From NCBI GenBank assembly GCA_937625935.1, contig OW569347.1, positions 310,001 to 374,000 of the forward strand: a stretch of 64,000 nucleotides of DNA. Direction: 5' to 3'. The DNA comes from Tetramitus jugosus (taxonomy: Eukaryota > Heterolobosea > Eutetramitea > Acrasida > Vahlkampfiidae). Positions 1 to 13,656 of the stretch are shown here, piece after piece. The notes beneath the pieces are model-generated. The model saw only the letters and a program-made list of their open reading frames with translations, was not told the origin of the DNA and made no database searches. The position numbers were made by a program, and so were the translations under genes. Every line of letters begins with the position of its first letter. Within the stretch, counting starts at the first letter, position 1.

Positions 1-3000
1 AATTTTAACACCAAGACTGTAGATTTAATGAGGACTTGGATGCATGAAATTCAGAGCATACTGGATGAAAACTGCACAATCGGATCGGATAATGGACCAA
101 ATTCAGAAATGGAACACTGGAAGACCAGGTTCTCAAAATTGAATGGAGTTCTTGAGGAGTTAAAGAAGGAAGAGTTCAAAGTCGTTATTTCGATTCTGAA
201 GATATCTAATTCTGATTTGTCAAAGGAGTGGACAGCATTTGATATTCAACTAACAGACAGCATCAATGAATCAAAAGATAATGTAAAATATTTGAGTACT
301 CTCGAAAAGTACATCGATGTTTTATATACAGGCAAACCAACACAGATCATTGATCTGCTTCCTGGTTTGATGAAAAACATTACAATGATTTTCACTCTTT
401 CAAAATACTACAGCAACAAAGGTAATGTAGGATGACGTTTTATTCATTAATACTGTGATGCTAATAATTTGATATGAATGATAGATCGGATTGGTTCTCT
501 ATTCACAAAGATCAGTTCACAGATGATAAATGTGTGTAAGGATGCACTTTCGTCAGAAGGTCGACTTTGGGACCAAGGACTCATTCTCATAAAAAATTTG
601 AAGGATTGCATAAGATTGAAGGACGAATATCAAAAGTGTTATCGTTTGGAGAAGGAGAAACTTCGAAAGCAAAAAGGAAAGCAGTTCGAGTTTACTGAGC
701 TCGAATTATTTGGAAAATTTGAATTATTTTGTAGTCGTATTCGCACACTCATTGAATTGTTTTCAACAATCGAGCAATTTAAATCGCTTCAAACGCACAA
801 CATCGAAGGGATGGATGGACTAATCACAAAGTTTTTTGGTTATGTCGAAGATTTAAAACGAAAATCAACTAATTTATTGGATTACACCAAGAACTCATTC
901 GACAAGGATTACATGGCTTTCAACAAGAAAATAGCACACCTCGAACAATCTCTTCAGGTCACAATCAACACAAGTTTCGAGAACATCTCCAGCAGCGAAC
1001 ATGCACTCAATCTTCTAAAGAAGTTTCAATCAATCTTGTTGAGAGAGAGTTTACAATCCGAACTCGAAAATAAGTACACCGTGATATTTCACAACTATGG
1101 ACTCCAACTTGAACATGTGCAAAAAATTTATGAAAGATTTAAGGAAGGGCCCCCTATGGTAAGAAACGCTCCTCCGGTCTCAGGAAGCATCATTTGGTGT
1201 CGGCAATTAATGAGGCGCATTGAAGACCCAATGATGAAATTCCAGCAAATTCCTACTATTATGGAGTCCAAAGAGTCGAAGAAAATTATCAAGAAGTATA
1301 ATAAGGTGCTTCGTGCATTGTTCAAATTTGAACAATTGTGGATGGATGCATGGGAGAGTACAATCGAGCAGGCGAAATCAGGACTGAAAGCTACCTTGCT
1401 GGTGAAGCTAGAGAACAAGTTCTTCGTTAATTTCGATCGAGAAATTCTACAACTGATCAGAGAGATGAAATGGTTGATGAAATTGGGTGTAGATATACCA
1501 GAAAGCGCCAAAATGGTTCTTCTGCAAGAACAGAAATTCAAATACTACAATAATCAGCTTTGGCACACACTTCGAGAATACGACCGAATTGTTCAAATGG
1601 TGAAAAGGGATACAAGAGAGTTATTGGCTCCCCATCTGATGGATTTAGAAAAGAAGTTAGAGCCGGGTAACACTCTGTTGACATGGACTTCCATGAACAT
1701 CGATGTTTATCTAAAACAAATTCATAAGGGATTATGCAAGTTCGAAGATATGGTGAAGAAAATCAATGATGTTATTGACAGCCGTGTCCAAAAGAATTTA
1801 AAATCTATTAGTAAGACTTTATTAGTTGATCTCCCAGTTGTTGAAACATTTTCTTTAGAAGAGTTTGTTGAGAGACAACATAGATTAATATCATCACACT
1901 CAAAGACAATGAACATTAAGAATATCGAAGTTGAAAAGGCTGTCAACGACATCGTACATATGGTCTCGACTTATCCTCTTGAAGATGCATCCATTCTCGT
2001 AGATAATAATGCGGAAGGGGTCAAACTCAAGAAGTATTTTTCGGCGATGATGCTTCGGGCTATATTGAGCAGCACCACCATTTCATTGAGAGCTATCAAG
2101 AAGAGATTAGGAGGTCGGAAGAGCATTCCAGATTCTCTTGATTCTCCATTTTTTAACATGAATGTAGAGTTGATGATACCTCAGGTCACTCTCAATCCCT
2201 CTTTAGATGAAGTTCAAGATTCAATTGATCGAGCTGCTTTAGCCGTATTAAGCTGCTCCAACCATCTATATATTTGGAATGAAGGATTAGAAGAAAAGGA
2301 CACATCAGATACGTTCCATCGCTTTGTTGCTCAAGATAGTAGTGTGGTGAAAATGATTATGCTGCTGACAGGAGGTCTTCACGGATTAAAAACCCAAGTT
2401 ATTGATTTTCTCAAAGAATTTGAGAAGTATAACTATCTATGGAAGGATGATAAACAGGAGGCTTATGATCAATTTAAAAAAGCATGTCCTTATAGCAAGC
2501 CTTCATTGGACGACTTTGAAGCAAAGCTAAAAGAATACGTAAATCTCGAAAAAGAAATATCCTTTATTGCTTCGAGTCGGACCATTGGGACTCTGTGCTT
2601 GAATACAGAGAAACTAAAGGTGTCTCTCATCGATCAAGCCTTGCAATGGAAGACAGAATATGCGAGGCATCTACATCACACAGCAAAGGCTAGTTTAGAC
2701 AAGTGGCTAACATACATTGACGAATCATCGAAGAAATTGCATCAGGAGATTCACACTCTGGAACATTTGAGATTTGTGATGGATGTTTTGCGTGAAATTA
2801 GAGAAAAAGATCCGTTGACAGATTACAAATTTGCAAAGATTGCAGATAGATATGTGATCTTGCGTAAATACGGAGTAGATGTTCCAAAAGAGGAACACGA
2901 TGAAGTATACGACCTCCCATACAAGTGGGAAAAGTTAGGAAAGACAGCAAATGGTGTCAATATTGAGATAGGCAAGCTACAATCCGGATTTAGGATCCGT

Positions 3001-6000
3001 CTTGTGGAAGCAGTAGCTGCATTTCAAGAAGATGTCAAAAAATTCAGAGCAGAATTTGAAACAGAAGGTCCTATGGTTCCTGACATTAGTCCAACTGAAG
3101 CAATGGAGAGATTAACTAAGTTTCAGAGACTTTATGCCGAAAGGGAACGAAATTTTATCACATATCAAGCAGGAGAAGAGTTATTTGGTCTACCACAGCA
3201 AGATTATCCTCAATTGGCAAAAATGTCGAAAGAACTCGGCTTCCTCCAAAGATTATATTCATTGTACATTGATGTGATCAAAAATGTGTCAAGTTATGAA
3301 GAGATTTTGTGGGTAGATCTTGATTTCCAAGCAATAACTGTCGAAGTGGATAAATTTGCCACCCTGTGCAAAAAGCTTCCAAAGCAGTTGCATCAGTGGC
3401 CTGCATACAAAAAGCTCAGGAAAACAATTGATGATTTTCTCGAACTTCAACCTTTATTGGAAAGACTGAATGATAAGAGCATGCGGAAGCGTCATTGGGA
3501 TGCTCTCCAACAACTGACAGGTCAAGATTTCAAAAAGGAGGATGACGAATTTAAATTGAAACATATTCTAGAAGCCAGATTGCTCGATTATAGAGTTGAT
3601 GTTGAAGAAATTTGTGCTTCAGCAAAAAAGGAAGCAGATATTGAGACAAAGTTAAAAGCTGTCGCAGCTGATTGGGTGAAGAGAGAATTAACTTTCGCAG
3701 AGCACAATAACAGAGGCTTCATTATTCTGAAAGGACAAGAGACAGTTGAGTTAACCGAAGCATTGGAAGAATCTCAGATGCTGTTAGGAGGTATTATGGG
3801 CTCAAGATATCTTGAACCATTTCGGGATGTGGCAGGTGGATGGATGACAAAATTAACATCTGTCACTGAAACAATTCAACAATGGATGCAGGTTCAAGCA
3901 TCTTGGATGTATCTGGAGGCTGTTTTTACGAGTGGTGACATTGCCAAACAATTGTTCCAAGAAGCAAAGAAATTTGCACAAATTGACAAAAATTGGCTGA
4001 AGATAATGCAAAAGGCCTATGCTTCTCCCAATGTTATCCGATTTTGTTATGATAATGAAATGCTAAAAACCTTGCCTTCCCTGAAGGAGCAACTCGAGCA
4101 GTGCCAGAAGTCTCTCTCCGGCTATTTAGAGCAGAAAAGAGACATCTTTCCAAGGTTTTACTTCTCGTCTGATCCAGATCTTCTCCAAATATTATCCCAA
4201 TCATCCGATCCTCACTCCATACAGGACAATTTATATCAAATCTTTGACAGCGTAACAAAAGTAACATTCGATGTAAAGCAGGATAACAAAATTCTCTCTT
4301 TACATTCATCCGAGGGAGAAACAGTTCCACTTGTTGATCCTGTGATTGCAACGGGAAATGTTGAAGTATGGCTCCAGAAATTAGAAGAAGAGATGAAAAA
4401 TACAATGAGATACATTATCAAGAATGCATCTGAGGACTGTCGGAATCTTTCACTTGAGGAATTGACCAACAAATACCCTGCTCAGGTTGCTCTCTTAGCT
4501 ATTCAGTTTATTTGGACAATAGGTTGTGAATCAGCTCTATCAGAAGCGAAAGCAGGAGATCGAAGAGCAATGAACGAAAACTTAAAGGAAGTTGAGCGTG
4601 TCTTGAATGAACTTACCAACATGACGATTAGAAATTTGTCTCCCTTAGATAGAACAAAAATTGAAACTTTGATTGTCATTCAAGTTCATCAGCGTGATGT
4701 GTTCAAGGAGCTTGTAAACCTGAAGGTGAAAGATCCAACAGATTTTGAATGGCAAAAACAAGCAAGATTCTATTGGCAATCAGACACTGACACATGCATG
4801 ATTTGGATTGCTGACATGGAAAGCGAGTATTGTTATGAGTACCTTGGATGTAAGGAACGTTTGGTGATTACCCCACTGACAGACAGATGTTATATAACCT
4901 TAGCACAGGCCATTGGGTTGAAACTAGGTGGTGCACCGGCAGGACCAGCAGGTACAGGCAAAACCGAAACAGTGAAGGATTTAGGAAGAACTTTGGGCAA
5001 ATATGTAGTAGTTTTCAATTGTTCTGATCAAATGGATTATCGAGCTATGGGAAAGATTTTTAAAGGGTTAGCTCAGTCTGGGGCTTGGGGAGATTTTGAT
5101 GAATTTAACCGTATTGAGCTCGAAGTACTCTCTGTGGTAGCTCAGCAAATTCAGTGCATCTTGACTGCCATGAGAGAATCTCGTAAGAAATTTAAATTCA
5201 CTGATGGCAGAACATGCAAACTAAATGATAAGACAGCTATTTTCATCACTATGAATCCTGGTTATCAGGGACGTCAAGAATTACCTGAAAATCTAAAAGT
5301 TCAATTCAGAGGTGTTGCCATGATGGTTCCCGACAGGTTTTACATTATTCGTGTGAAGCTTGCTGCTGCAGGATACAAGAAAAACGATGGATTGGCTAAA
5401 AAGTTCAATGTTTTGTACAGATTATGTGAGCAACAACTCTCCAAGCAACCTCATTATGATTTTGGTTTGAGAAATATTCTTTCTGTCCTAAGAACGGCGG
5501 GTGAAACAAAGAGAGCCAATCCCGATAAATCTGAACCATTCTTATTGATGAGAACGCTCAGAGATATGAATGTCTCAAAGTTAGTGTCGGCTGATGTTCA
5601 ATTATTCAACTCACTGTTGGAGGATCTCTTCCCAGGAATCAAGCCGGACAAGCGCTTGTTTGAGGAGGTTGAAGCTGAACTTCATCATCAAGTTAAAGTT
5701 ATGGGTTTGATTGACCACTCTGATTGGTTCGAGAAAGTCATTCAATTATATGAAACTTCGTTAGTGCGACACGGTATTATGATGGTTGGTCCAGCAGGAG
5801 CAGGCAAGACTGCGTGTTATGAGATCTTATTAAATACCCTTTCGGTTACAACCAAGAAATCTCATAAGCAGATGAGAATGAACCCAAAGGCTATTACAGC
5901 ACCTCAGATGTTTGGTAAGCTTGATGTCGTACAAAATGAATGGACTGATGGCATATTTTCATCAATGTGGAAGGAAGCCAACAAACCAGGCAAGAAACAA

Positions 6001-9000
6001 AATATTTGGATCATTTGTGATGGACCCGTTGATGCTATCTGGATTGAAAATCTGAATACAGTACTCGACGATAACAAATTATTGACACTTGCTGATGGAG
6101 CTCGTATCCCAATGTCTGCAAATGTAAAAATGTGTTTCGAGGTTGAGAATTTGAACAATGCTTCTCCTGCTACGGTATCTAGAGCTGGTCAAATTTACCT
6201 CAGTGAGGATGTTCTGGGTTGGAAGCCACCACTGGAATCCAAGTTACTGGGTGCTAAAACTAAAGAAGGTGTTTTGACAACTCCATTCACAGAATCCGAA
6301 ACACAGAGAGTTCGTGAATTGTTTTATGCTCACACTGACACCATGTTCGAATTCATGCAAAAAGAGTTGAAACCCATCATGAGTGTGTGCCAGGTGAATC
6401 AGGTCATTACATGTTTCGATCTCTTGAATGGTATGGTCAAAGAGCACAGAGAAGAAGAACACAAAGAAATTGATCAGGTGCACTTGGAACGATTATTCTT
6501 TTATGCTTTTGCATGGTCTATTGGTGGTACTCTGGAATCTGAAGGACGAGAACGATTGAGCCAGGCTATCACAAAATTATCTAATCATGTCCCCAAGGAT
6601 GAATCGATTTATGACATGTTTGTTGACTCAAAAACAAAACAATGGACATCTTGGAAAACTGTTGTACCATCATGGACCTATCCAGACAATGACAAGCTTG
6701 ACTTCTCGACTCTTTTCGTACCAACTTTGGATAGCGAGAGGACTCTGTACTTGTTGAAAATATTGGCAGAACAAAGAAAGGACATTCTCCTACTCGGTGG
6801 GTCAGGTACAGCGAAAACAGTATCAGCTGAAAACTTTTTGTACAGACAAGATCCAGATGTGATGTTGTACAAAAAGGTTAACTTCTCGTCCGCTACAACA
6901 CCAAACATTTTCCAAACGACGGTGGAGAGTGTAATTGAAAAGAGATTTAGAGCATATGGTCCACCAAATGGCAGAAGGATGATCATGTTCTTGGATGACG
7001 TGAATATGCCAGAGATTAACGAGTGGGGAGATCAAGTAACAAATGAAATTGTTCGCCAACTGATCGAATACAAAGGCTTTTATAGTCTCGTGAGAATTGG
7101 AGAGTTTATTCATGTTGAAGATCTACAGTTCATTGGAGCAATGAGCCATCCTGGAGGGGGCAAGAATGACATACCGAACAGACTAAAAAGACATTTCGCC
7201 ATATTTAACTTGACTCTCCCATCTGAGGAATCAATTGATCAGATATTCGGTTCTATTATCAGGGGAAGATTTAATCATAATCGGATTCAGGATGAAAGTT
7301 TGCTCAATGTTGCCAACAACATCACAAAAGCTACGATGTTATTCTGGCAGAAACTATCTGAACAAATGCTGCCAACTCCAAACAAGTTCCACTACATCTT
7401 TAATTTAAGAGATTTATCGAAGATCTACCAAGGATTGATGCTTTGCCCTCTGGATGTTGTCAAGTCAGCGAATACCTTGGTGTCCCTATGGAACCATGAG
7501 TGTACTAGAGTTTTCTCTGATAGATTAAATGATGTGAAAGACAAAGAATGGTTTGATAACAAGATATTTGAACTCATGAGAAAGTACTTTGGAGAAGAAC
7601 TCGCCAAACAAAACAAGAATCCAACATATTTTGTCAATTTCCTCAGAGATCCCATTTACGACGAAGAAACAGATGAAATGATTGAGGAAGCGCCCAAAAT
7701 CTATGAACCAATTGACAGTATTTTGGCTATTAAGCCTCGGATTGAACAAAGAATGAAGGAAATGAATCCACCTCTGGATTTAGTTTTGTTCGATGCAGCT
7801 GTGAAGCACCTGATTCGTATCTCTCGTATCATCTCAATGCCTCGAGGTAATGCTCTACTTGTGGGTGTAGGAGGTTCTGGTAAACAGAGTTTAACTCGTT
7901 TGGCTTCGTTTATTAACCGTTATGAGACAAGACAAATTGTTCTGCACAAAACCTATAATACCAATAATCTATTTGATGACCTGCGCGAATTGTATAAGTT
8001 AACAGGAGCACAAGGCAAAGATGTTACGTTTATCTTCACTGACAATGAAATTAAGAGCGAAACATTCCTTGAATATATCAACAGCATTCTATCTTCAGGA
8101 GAAGTTGCCAATTTATTCCCAAAGGAAGACTTGGATAATATCATAAATGATCTGAGAGAAGTCGCGAAGAAAGAATTCCCTGACACTTTAGGAAGGGATA
8201 GTAGTTGGGATAATATGTACAGATTCTTTATCAATCGTGTCAGAGATAAACTTCATATTGTACTGTGCTTCTCTCCTGTGGGAGAGAAGTTCAGGACAAG
8301 AGCCTTAAAATTCCCAGGCCTAATCAGTGGTTGTACTGTCAATTGGTTTTTCCCATGGCCTGAGGACGCACTTGTTAGTGTCGCGAATAAGTTTTTGGGA
8401 GAACTCGAAATTGAGTGTGATGCACAAACAAAGAGTAACTTGATCAAACACATGGCAACCGTTCATTTGTCCATGAATTCTGTCGCATCAGATTACTTCC
8501 AACGCTTCAGAAGGCATGTTTACACCACACCTCGGTCTTTCCTCTCTTTCATTCAACTGTATAGAGAAATCTACCAGGTGAAGCACACTGAAATTGCCTC
8601 TATGGCAAGAAAGGTAAATGTTGGTCTAGAAAAACTGGATGATGCAGGTCAGGATGTAAAGAAGGAAGAAATTAAGCTGAAAGATAAGGAAGTAAAACTA
8701 TTGATGGCTCAAAAACAAATAGAAGAAATGTTGAAAGAAATCGCAGTAAGCACCCAAAAAGCAGAGAAGAAAAAGAAAGAAGTAGAGGAAGTCAAGATGG
8801 TTTTAGAAAAAGAACATGAAATAGTTAACAAGGGAAAACATGAAGCCGAGAAAGATCTACAGGCAGCTGAACCTGCTATGAGAGATGCAGAAAATGCATT
8901 GAAGGAGCTCACAGTTAAAGAAATTAACACTTTGAAGGGTTATAGACCCTCTCCGCCTCAGCTTATTCGAATTGTGTTCGACGGAGTCGCTCTCCTGCGT

Positions 9001-12000
9001 CAGTATCCTATGAACAAAGTACGAGTCGAGAATGACAAGAAAATAGGCAACTTCGTTGCTGACTCTTGGGATCACACGAAGAAAATGTTGGCTGATGTTA
9101 ACTTTTTGAAGTCACTCATGAACTTTGAGAAAGATGAGATGAATGATGAAACCATTGAACTCCTTCAACCATATCTAAATATGGCCGTGTATAAGCCTGA
9201 AACATTGACTAGCGTTTCACCTGCCGCGGCATCTCTCTGTAAATGGGTGAGAGCTATGGCAATCTATCATGTAACTGCGAAGGATGTTAGACCAAAGATC
9301 GAAAAACTGAAAATCGCTGAGAGAAAACTTGAGGTTGCATCAGCCAAATTAAAGGCAAAGGAAGATGAACTAGCTGTTGTCCAGGAGGAATTGAACAAGA
9401 TTCAACAGAAGTTTGATGAGGCCCAACGTAGAAAACAAGAATTGCAAGAAGATGCTGAGAGAACAAGAAAATTCACTGTCCAAGCAAATAATCTGATTGC
9501 TGCTCTGTCTGGTGAGAGGGAGAGATGGACCCAACAATCAAACCAATTCAAAGATATGATTAATAGACTTACTGGAGACGTCGCTCTCGCTTGTGCTTTC
9601 ATATCCTACTGTGGTCCGTTCAATTCTGAATTTAGAAGCTTGCTTCTTGGGAAAACATTTTACTCTGATTGTGTGAAACGTAACATACCTGTTACTAAAG
9701 ATTTAAAGGTTATTAAGATGTTTACAGATGAAGCACAAATAGGAGAATGGGCACTCGAAGGTCTTCCATCGGACAACCACTCGATCGAGAATGCCATCAT
9801 GATCACAAGATCAACGAAATGGCCGTTGATTATCGATCCACAAGGACAAGGTCTAGCATGGCTGAAAAAGAGAGAATCAGAGAATGAACTTTTTATCACC
9901 CGCTTGAATGACAAGATGTTCAAACAAAAACTTGAGGATTGCATATCTTTTGGTCGCCCCTTGATTATTGAAAATGTTGATGAAGAATTAGATCCAATGC
10001 TAGATCCAGTGTTGGAGAAGAACTTTGTTATGAGCGGAAGGACTAAGCAATTAATTATTCAAGACAAAGCGGTTGACTACGATGATAATTTTAAATTATT
10101 TATAACTACTAAGCTCGCCAATCCTCACTTTAGCCCTGAGTTGTCAGCAAAGACAACAGTCATAGACTTCACTGTTACTATGGGCGGATTGGAGCAACAG
10201 CTACTTGGATATGTGATTCAAAAGGAGAAGGCAGAGCTTGAGGAAGAAAGAGAGAAACTGCTACAAGATGTGAATAACAACCAAAAGAAGATTAGAGATT
10301 ACGAAGATGCCCTCTTGAAAGAACTTTCTAATGCTCAGGGTAATCTCCTCCAGAACGAACCTCTGATTGAAACCCTTGCCAATACAAAGAAAGCAGCTGT
10401 AGAAGTCAAAGAAAAATTGAATGTAGCCATGGAAACAGAGAAGAGAATCAATGCTGCCAGAGAAGACTATCGGCCTGTGGCCATTCGTGGAAGTGTTTTA
10501 TATTTCTTAGTGGTGGAAATGAGTTTGGTGAACCCAATGTACCAAACATCCTTGAAACAATTTTTACACTTGTTTGATAAGGCGATTGGTAACTCTCCTC
10601 AAGCAGCTTTGGCTAAGCAGAGGATAGATAATATTATTGAAACATGTACTTTTTCAATCTATCGTTACATCAGCAGAGGTTTGTTCAAGAGACACAAATT
10701 CCTATTTGTTCTACTTCTAGCCTGTAAGATTTTGCTCCGTGCTGAAAAGTTGAGTTACGAGTCCTTCAGTTTATTGTTGAAAGGTGGATCAATGTTGGAT
10801 ATTAAGAGTGTGAGACCGAATATTTGCACTTGGTTACCAGACACTGCATGGCTAAATATTATTGCTTTAACGAGTTTGAAAACTTTTGAATCTCTTCCCG
10901 ATCTCATTCAAAAGAATGAGAAGTCATGGCAAGCACTTTATGATTCAGAAAAACCTGAAGACGCTAGAATAGTTAAGATCCCTGATATCAACGAAAAAGT
11001 CAATAAATTTGAGAGATTATTGTTGGTACGGGCACTCAGGGAAGACAGAACGGTTCTAGCTGCCATTGAATTCATTAAAGATACATTGGGAGAACATTAT
11101 GTGGAATCAGTAACAGTGGAACTAGAAGATACATGGAAAGAGAGTTCCAACTTGCAACCGTTGGTGTGTTTACTGAGTCCTGGTTCGGATCCGACAAGTA
11201 TGATTGAGAATCTGGCCAAATCTCAGAAGAGGGAAATTTACTCCATTTCAATGGGACAGGGACAAGAGAAGGGAGCCACAGAATTGATTGATAATGGATT
11301 TGCGAATGGAAGCTGGGTACTATTGCAAAATTGTCATCTCGGTCTCAACTTCATTTCAACGATAGAAGATAAATTGAAGATGGCAGATTACGTTCACCCC
11401 GATTTCAGGTTGTGGATAACCTCGGAGCCAAATCCTCGATTCCCAATCGGTCTCCTCCAAATGGGTATTAAAATAACGTTGGAAGGAGATGTTGGAATCA
11501 AAGCAGGTATGAAGAGTTCTTTCAGTTGGATTACCCAAGAACTATTGATGGCTTCTAAGAGACCTGAATGGGCACCCTTACTTTACAGCATGTGCTTCTT
11601 GAATAGTATTGTACAAGAGAGACGTAAGTTCGGTCCTCTTGGTTGGAATATTCCTTACGAATTTAACTATGCCGATTTAGATGCATCCCTATCATTCCTA
11701 CAAAACCACTTTGCTTCAATTGGAGATGATTTTAAGAAAGGACCGCCAATTAGTTGGCCAACTGTCCAATATATGATTTGTGAAGTACACTATGGTGGTA
11801 AAATCACTGATGATAGAGATAGAGATATGTTTGTCACATATGGCGAGTGTTGGTTACGACCAGAAGTAGCGGATCCCAAGTTCAAATTTGCGGAGGGATA
11901 CACAATTCCTCAATTAGAAGAGAAAGAAAAAACCAAGTATGAGGAGTACATAGATAAGTTGCCAGCAATTGATCATCCCGGAGTGTTTGGTCTTCATTCA

Positions 12001-12930
12001 AATGCTGATATAACATATCGTACAGAGGAATCAAAGGGCATTCTTGCAACCATTTTGGACATTCAACCAAAAGAGAGCTCTGGAACGGGTGGTGAAACAA
12101 GAGAAGACAAAGTAATGAAAATTGCTGACAATCTTCTTGCAAAAGTTCCTGCAGACTTTAACCCTGAGACTGTCGCATCAAGTATCAAGAAGCTTGGAGG
12201 AACATTCAAGAACTCTCTGAACGTATTCTTAAAACAAGAGATTGATCGCCTTCAGATCCTTGTCCGTCTTACAAGAAAAACATTGGCTGAACTGAAGTTG
12301 GCTATCGATGGAACCATTATTATGAGCCCAACCTTGCAAGATGCTCTGAACAATCTTCATGACGGTCGTGTTCCAAGTGCTTGGAGCAAATACTCTTGGT
12401 ATGCAGCAACCCTTGGACTTTGGTTTACTGAATTACTGATGAGATATGACCAGCTCCATAACTGGCTCACAGTTGAAAGACCAAAGAGCTTTTGGCTTGC
12501 TGGCTTCTATAATCCTCAAGGCTTTTTAACTGCCGTGCAGCAAGAGGTGACAAGAAACAAGCAAGGATGGGCCTTGGATGATGTCATACTGAAAACTGAG
12601 GTCACCAAGATGGACAAGACAGATATCACTTCGCCACCTGAGGAGGGCGTGTACATTCATGGAATGTATCTGGAGGGTGCTAGTTGGGACAAGAAAAATA
12701 GTCGTCTGGCGGAGTCACAACCAAAGATATTGTATACTGAACTTCCGGTGTTGCTCATCACAGCACAGACAGAGAAGAAGGCTGGAAAGAAGTTTTATCC
12801 ATGTCCCGTGTACCGAAACAAAACAAGAAACGACCTAACATATGTATTCACTGTGGATCTCAATTGTGCTGAAGATCGTTCGCATTGGAAAATGAGAGGT
12901 GTTGCTCTGTTGACCAACAAGGACAGTTGA
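1..12930 (+). CDS. Axonemal outer-arm dynein heavy chain, gamma/DNAH5-type (5' end outside window)
   Basis: This is an ATP-driven motor subunit of the outer dynein arm of the flagellum. The open frame runs in from the window edge. One intron (422-484, 63 nt, GT-AG) joins a codon split G|AT, and the frame then stays open to the stop at 12930, giving about 4,288 visible residues. Family members are about 4,600, so roughly 300 N-terminal residues are missing. The visible order is DHC tail, linker, AAA1-4 P-loops (GPAGTGKT at 4942, GPAGAGKT at 5788, GGSGTAKT at 6796, GVGGSGKQ at 7864), stalk coiled coils at about 8600-8920 and 9290-9480 flanking the microtubule-binding tip, AAA5-6, and a C-terminal domain ending HWKMRGVALL. 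The motifs RMNPKAITAPQMFG, DGPVDAIWIENLN and CPVYRNKTR, together with the P-loop variants, fit the DNAH5/DNAH8/ODA2 class better than alpha/beta outer-arm or inner-arm chains. All four P-loop lysines are present. The class assignment is from recalled family motifs, not an alignment. Confidence 0.95.
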
Positions 12931-12973
12931 ACATCGAATTCGAAAAATAAAACCAACTTTCACACAGAAAAGC

Positions 12974-13414
12974 ATGTCCTCGTTTGAAATTCGAGCTCAC
13001 GCATTTCGCTTGCACCCAAATGATGATCTCTACGAAGGAATCAGAGAATATGTGATGAAGAATGAGATTCTAGCAGGAACGATACAAACATGTGTCGGCA
13101 GTCTCAACCAGATTGCAATTCGATTGGCTGATGAGACAAAATTTGCCAACAGAATTGAGAACTTTGAGATTTGTTCCTTGGTGGGAACTGTGAGCCAGTC
13201 TGGTTTACACCTGCATATCTCTCTGAGTGATCACGAGGGAAAGATGTTGGGAGGTCATGTCATGCCAGGTTGTAAGATTTATACGACTGGCGAAATTGTG
13301 CTTCTCGAGTTTGGAACCATGATTTTCAACAGAGAAATGGACAGTAGAACCGGTTTCAAGGAGCTAGTCGTTCGGACAAGATCACCATCGTCTCTCACTG
13401 AACAACAAGAGTAA
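12974..13414 (+). CDS. PPC/DUF296 domain protein
   Basis: This 146-residue protein is almost entirely one PPC (plants and prokaryotes conserved, DUF296) domain. Diagnostic segments are LHPNDDLYEGIREYV near the N-terminus, the VGSLNQIAIRLAD strand region, and HLHISLSDHEGKMLGGHV followed by GCKIYTTGEIVLLE. In plants this fold is attached to AT-hooks (AHL proteins). In bacteria and archaea it stands alone, as here, and no AT-hook is visible. The domain forms trimers in solved structures; its biochemical role is not established. The gene starts 44 bp after the dynein stop on the same strand, so its promoter must be very short or lie inside the dynein 3' end. The stand-alone, prokaryote-like architecture leaves transfer from bacteria possible but unproven. 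Family call is strong, function unknown. Confidence 0.85.
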   Translation: MSSFEIRAHAFRLHPNDDLYEGIREYVMKNEILAGTIQTCVGSLNQIAIRLADETKFANRIENFEICSLVGTVSQSGLHLHISLSDHEGKMLGGHVMPGCKIYTTGEIVLLEFGTMIFNREMDSRTGFKELVVRTRSPSSLTEQQE

Positions 13415-13656
13415 TAAACAACCAAAACTTGCTCTCCACAAACAATTGTACATTTTCGGAGTTTTTCCCCTTGACATTTGAGTGATTGTGCCGATGAAAT
13501 CAGATGGAAAAAATGATCCTCACCGTGAATGATTACCAACAGTCGGTTCGTTGTTGCTCTTTTTTTCAAAAAAGAACATAAAAATAAAAGAGCTCTCTTG
13601 TTGCTTCTGCACGGTGTAGAAGAAAGAAAAAAGAAAAAAGAAACAACAACATTCAA

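Noticed and set aside
4034-12142. Several 60-130 codon antisense open frames within the dynein gene
   Set aside because: They lie opposite a continuous conserved coding frame and show no family motifs.
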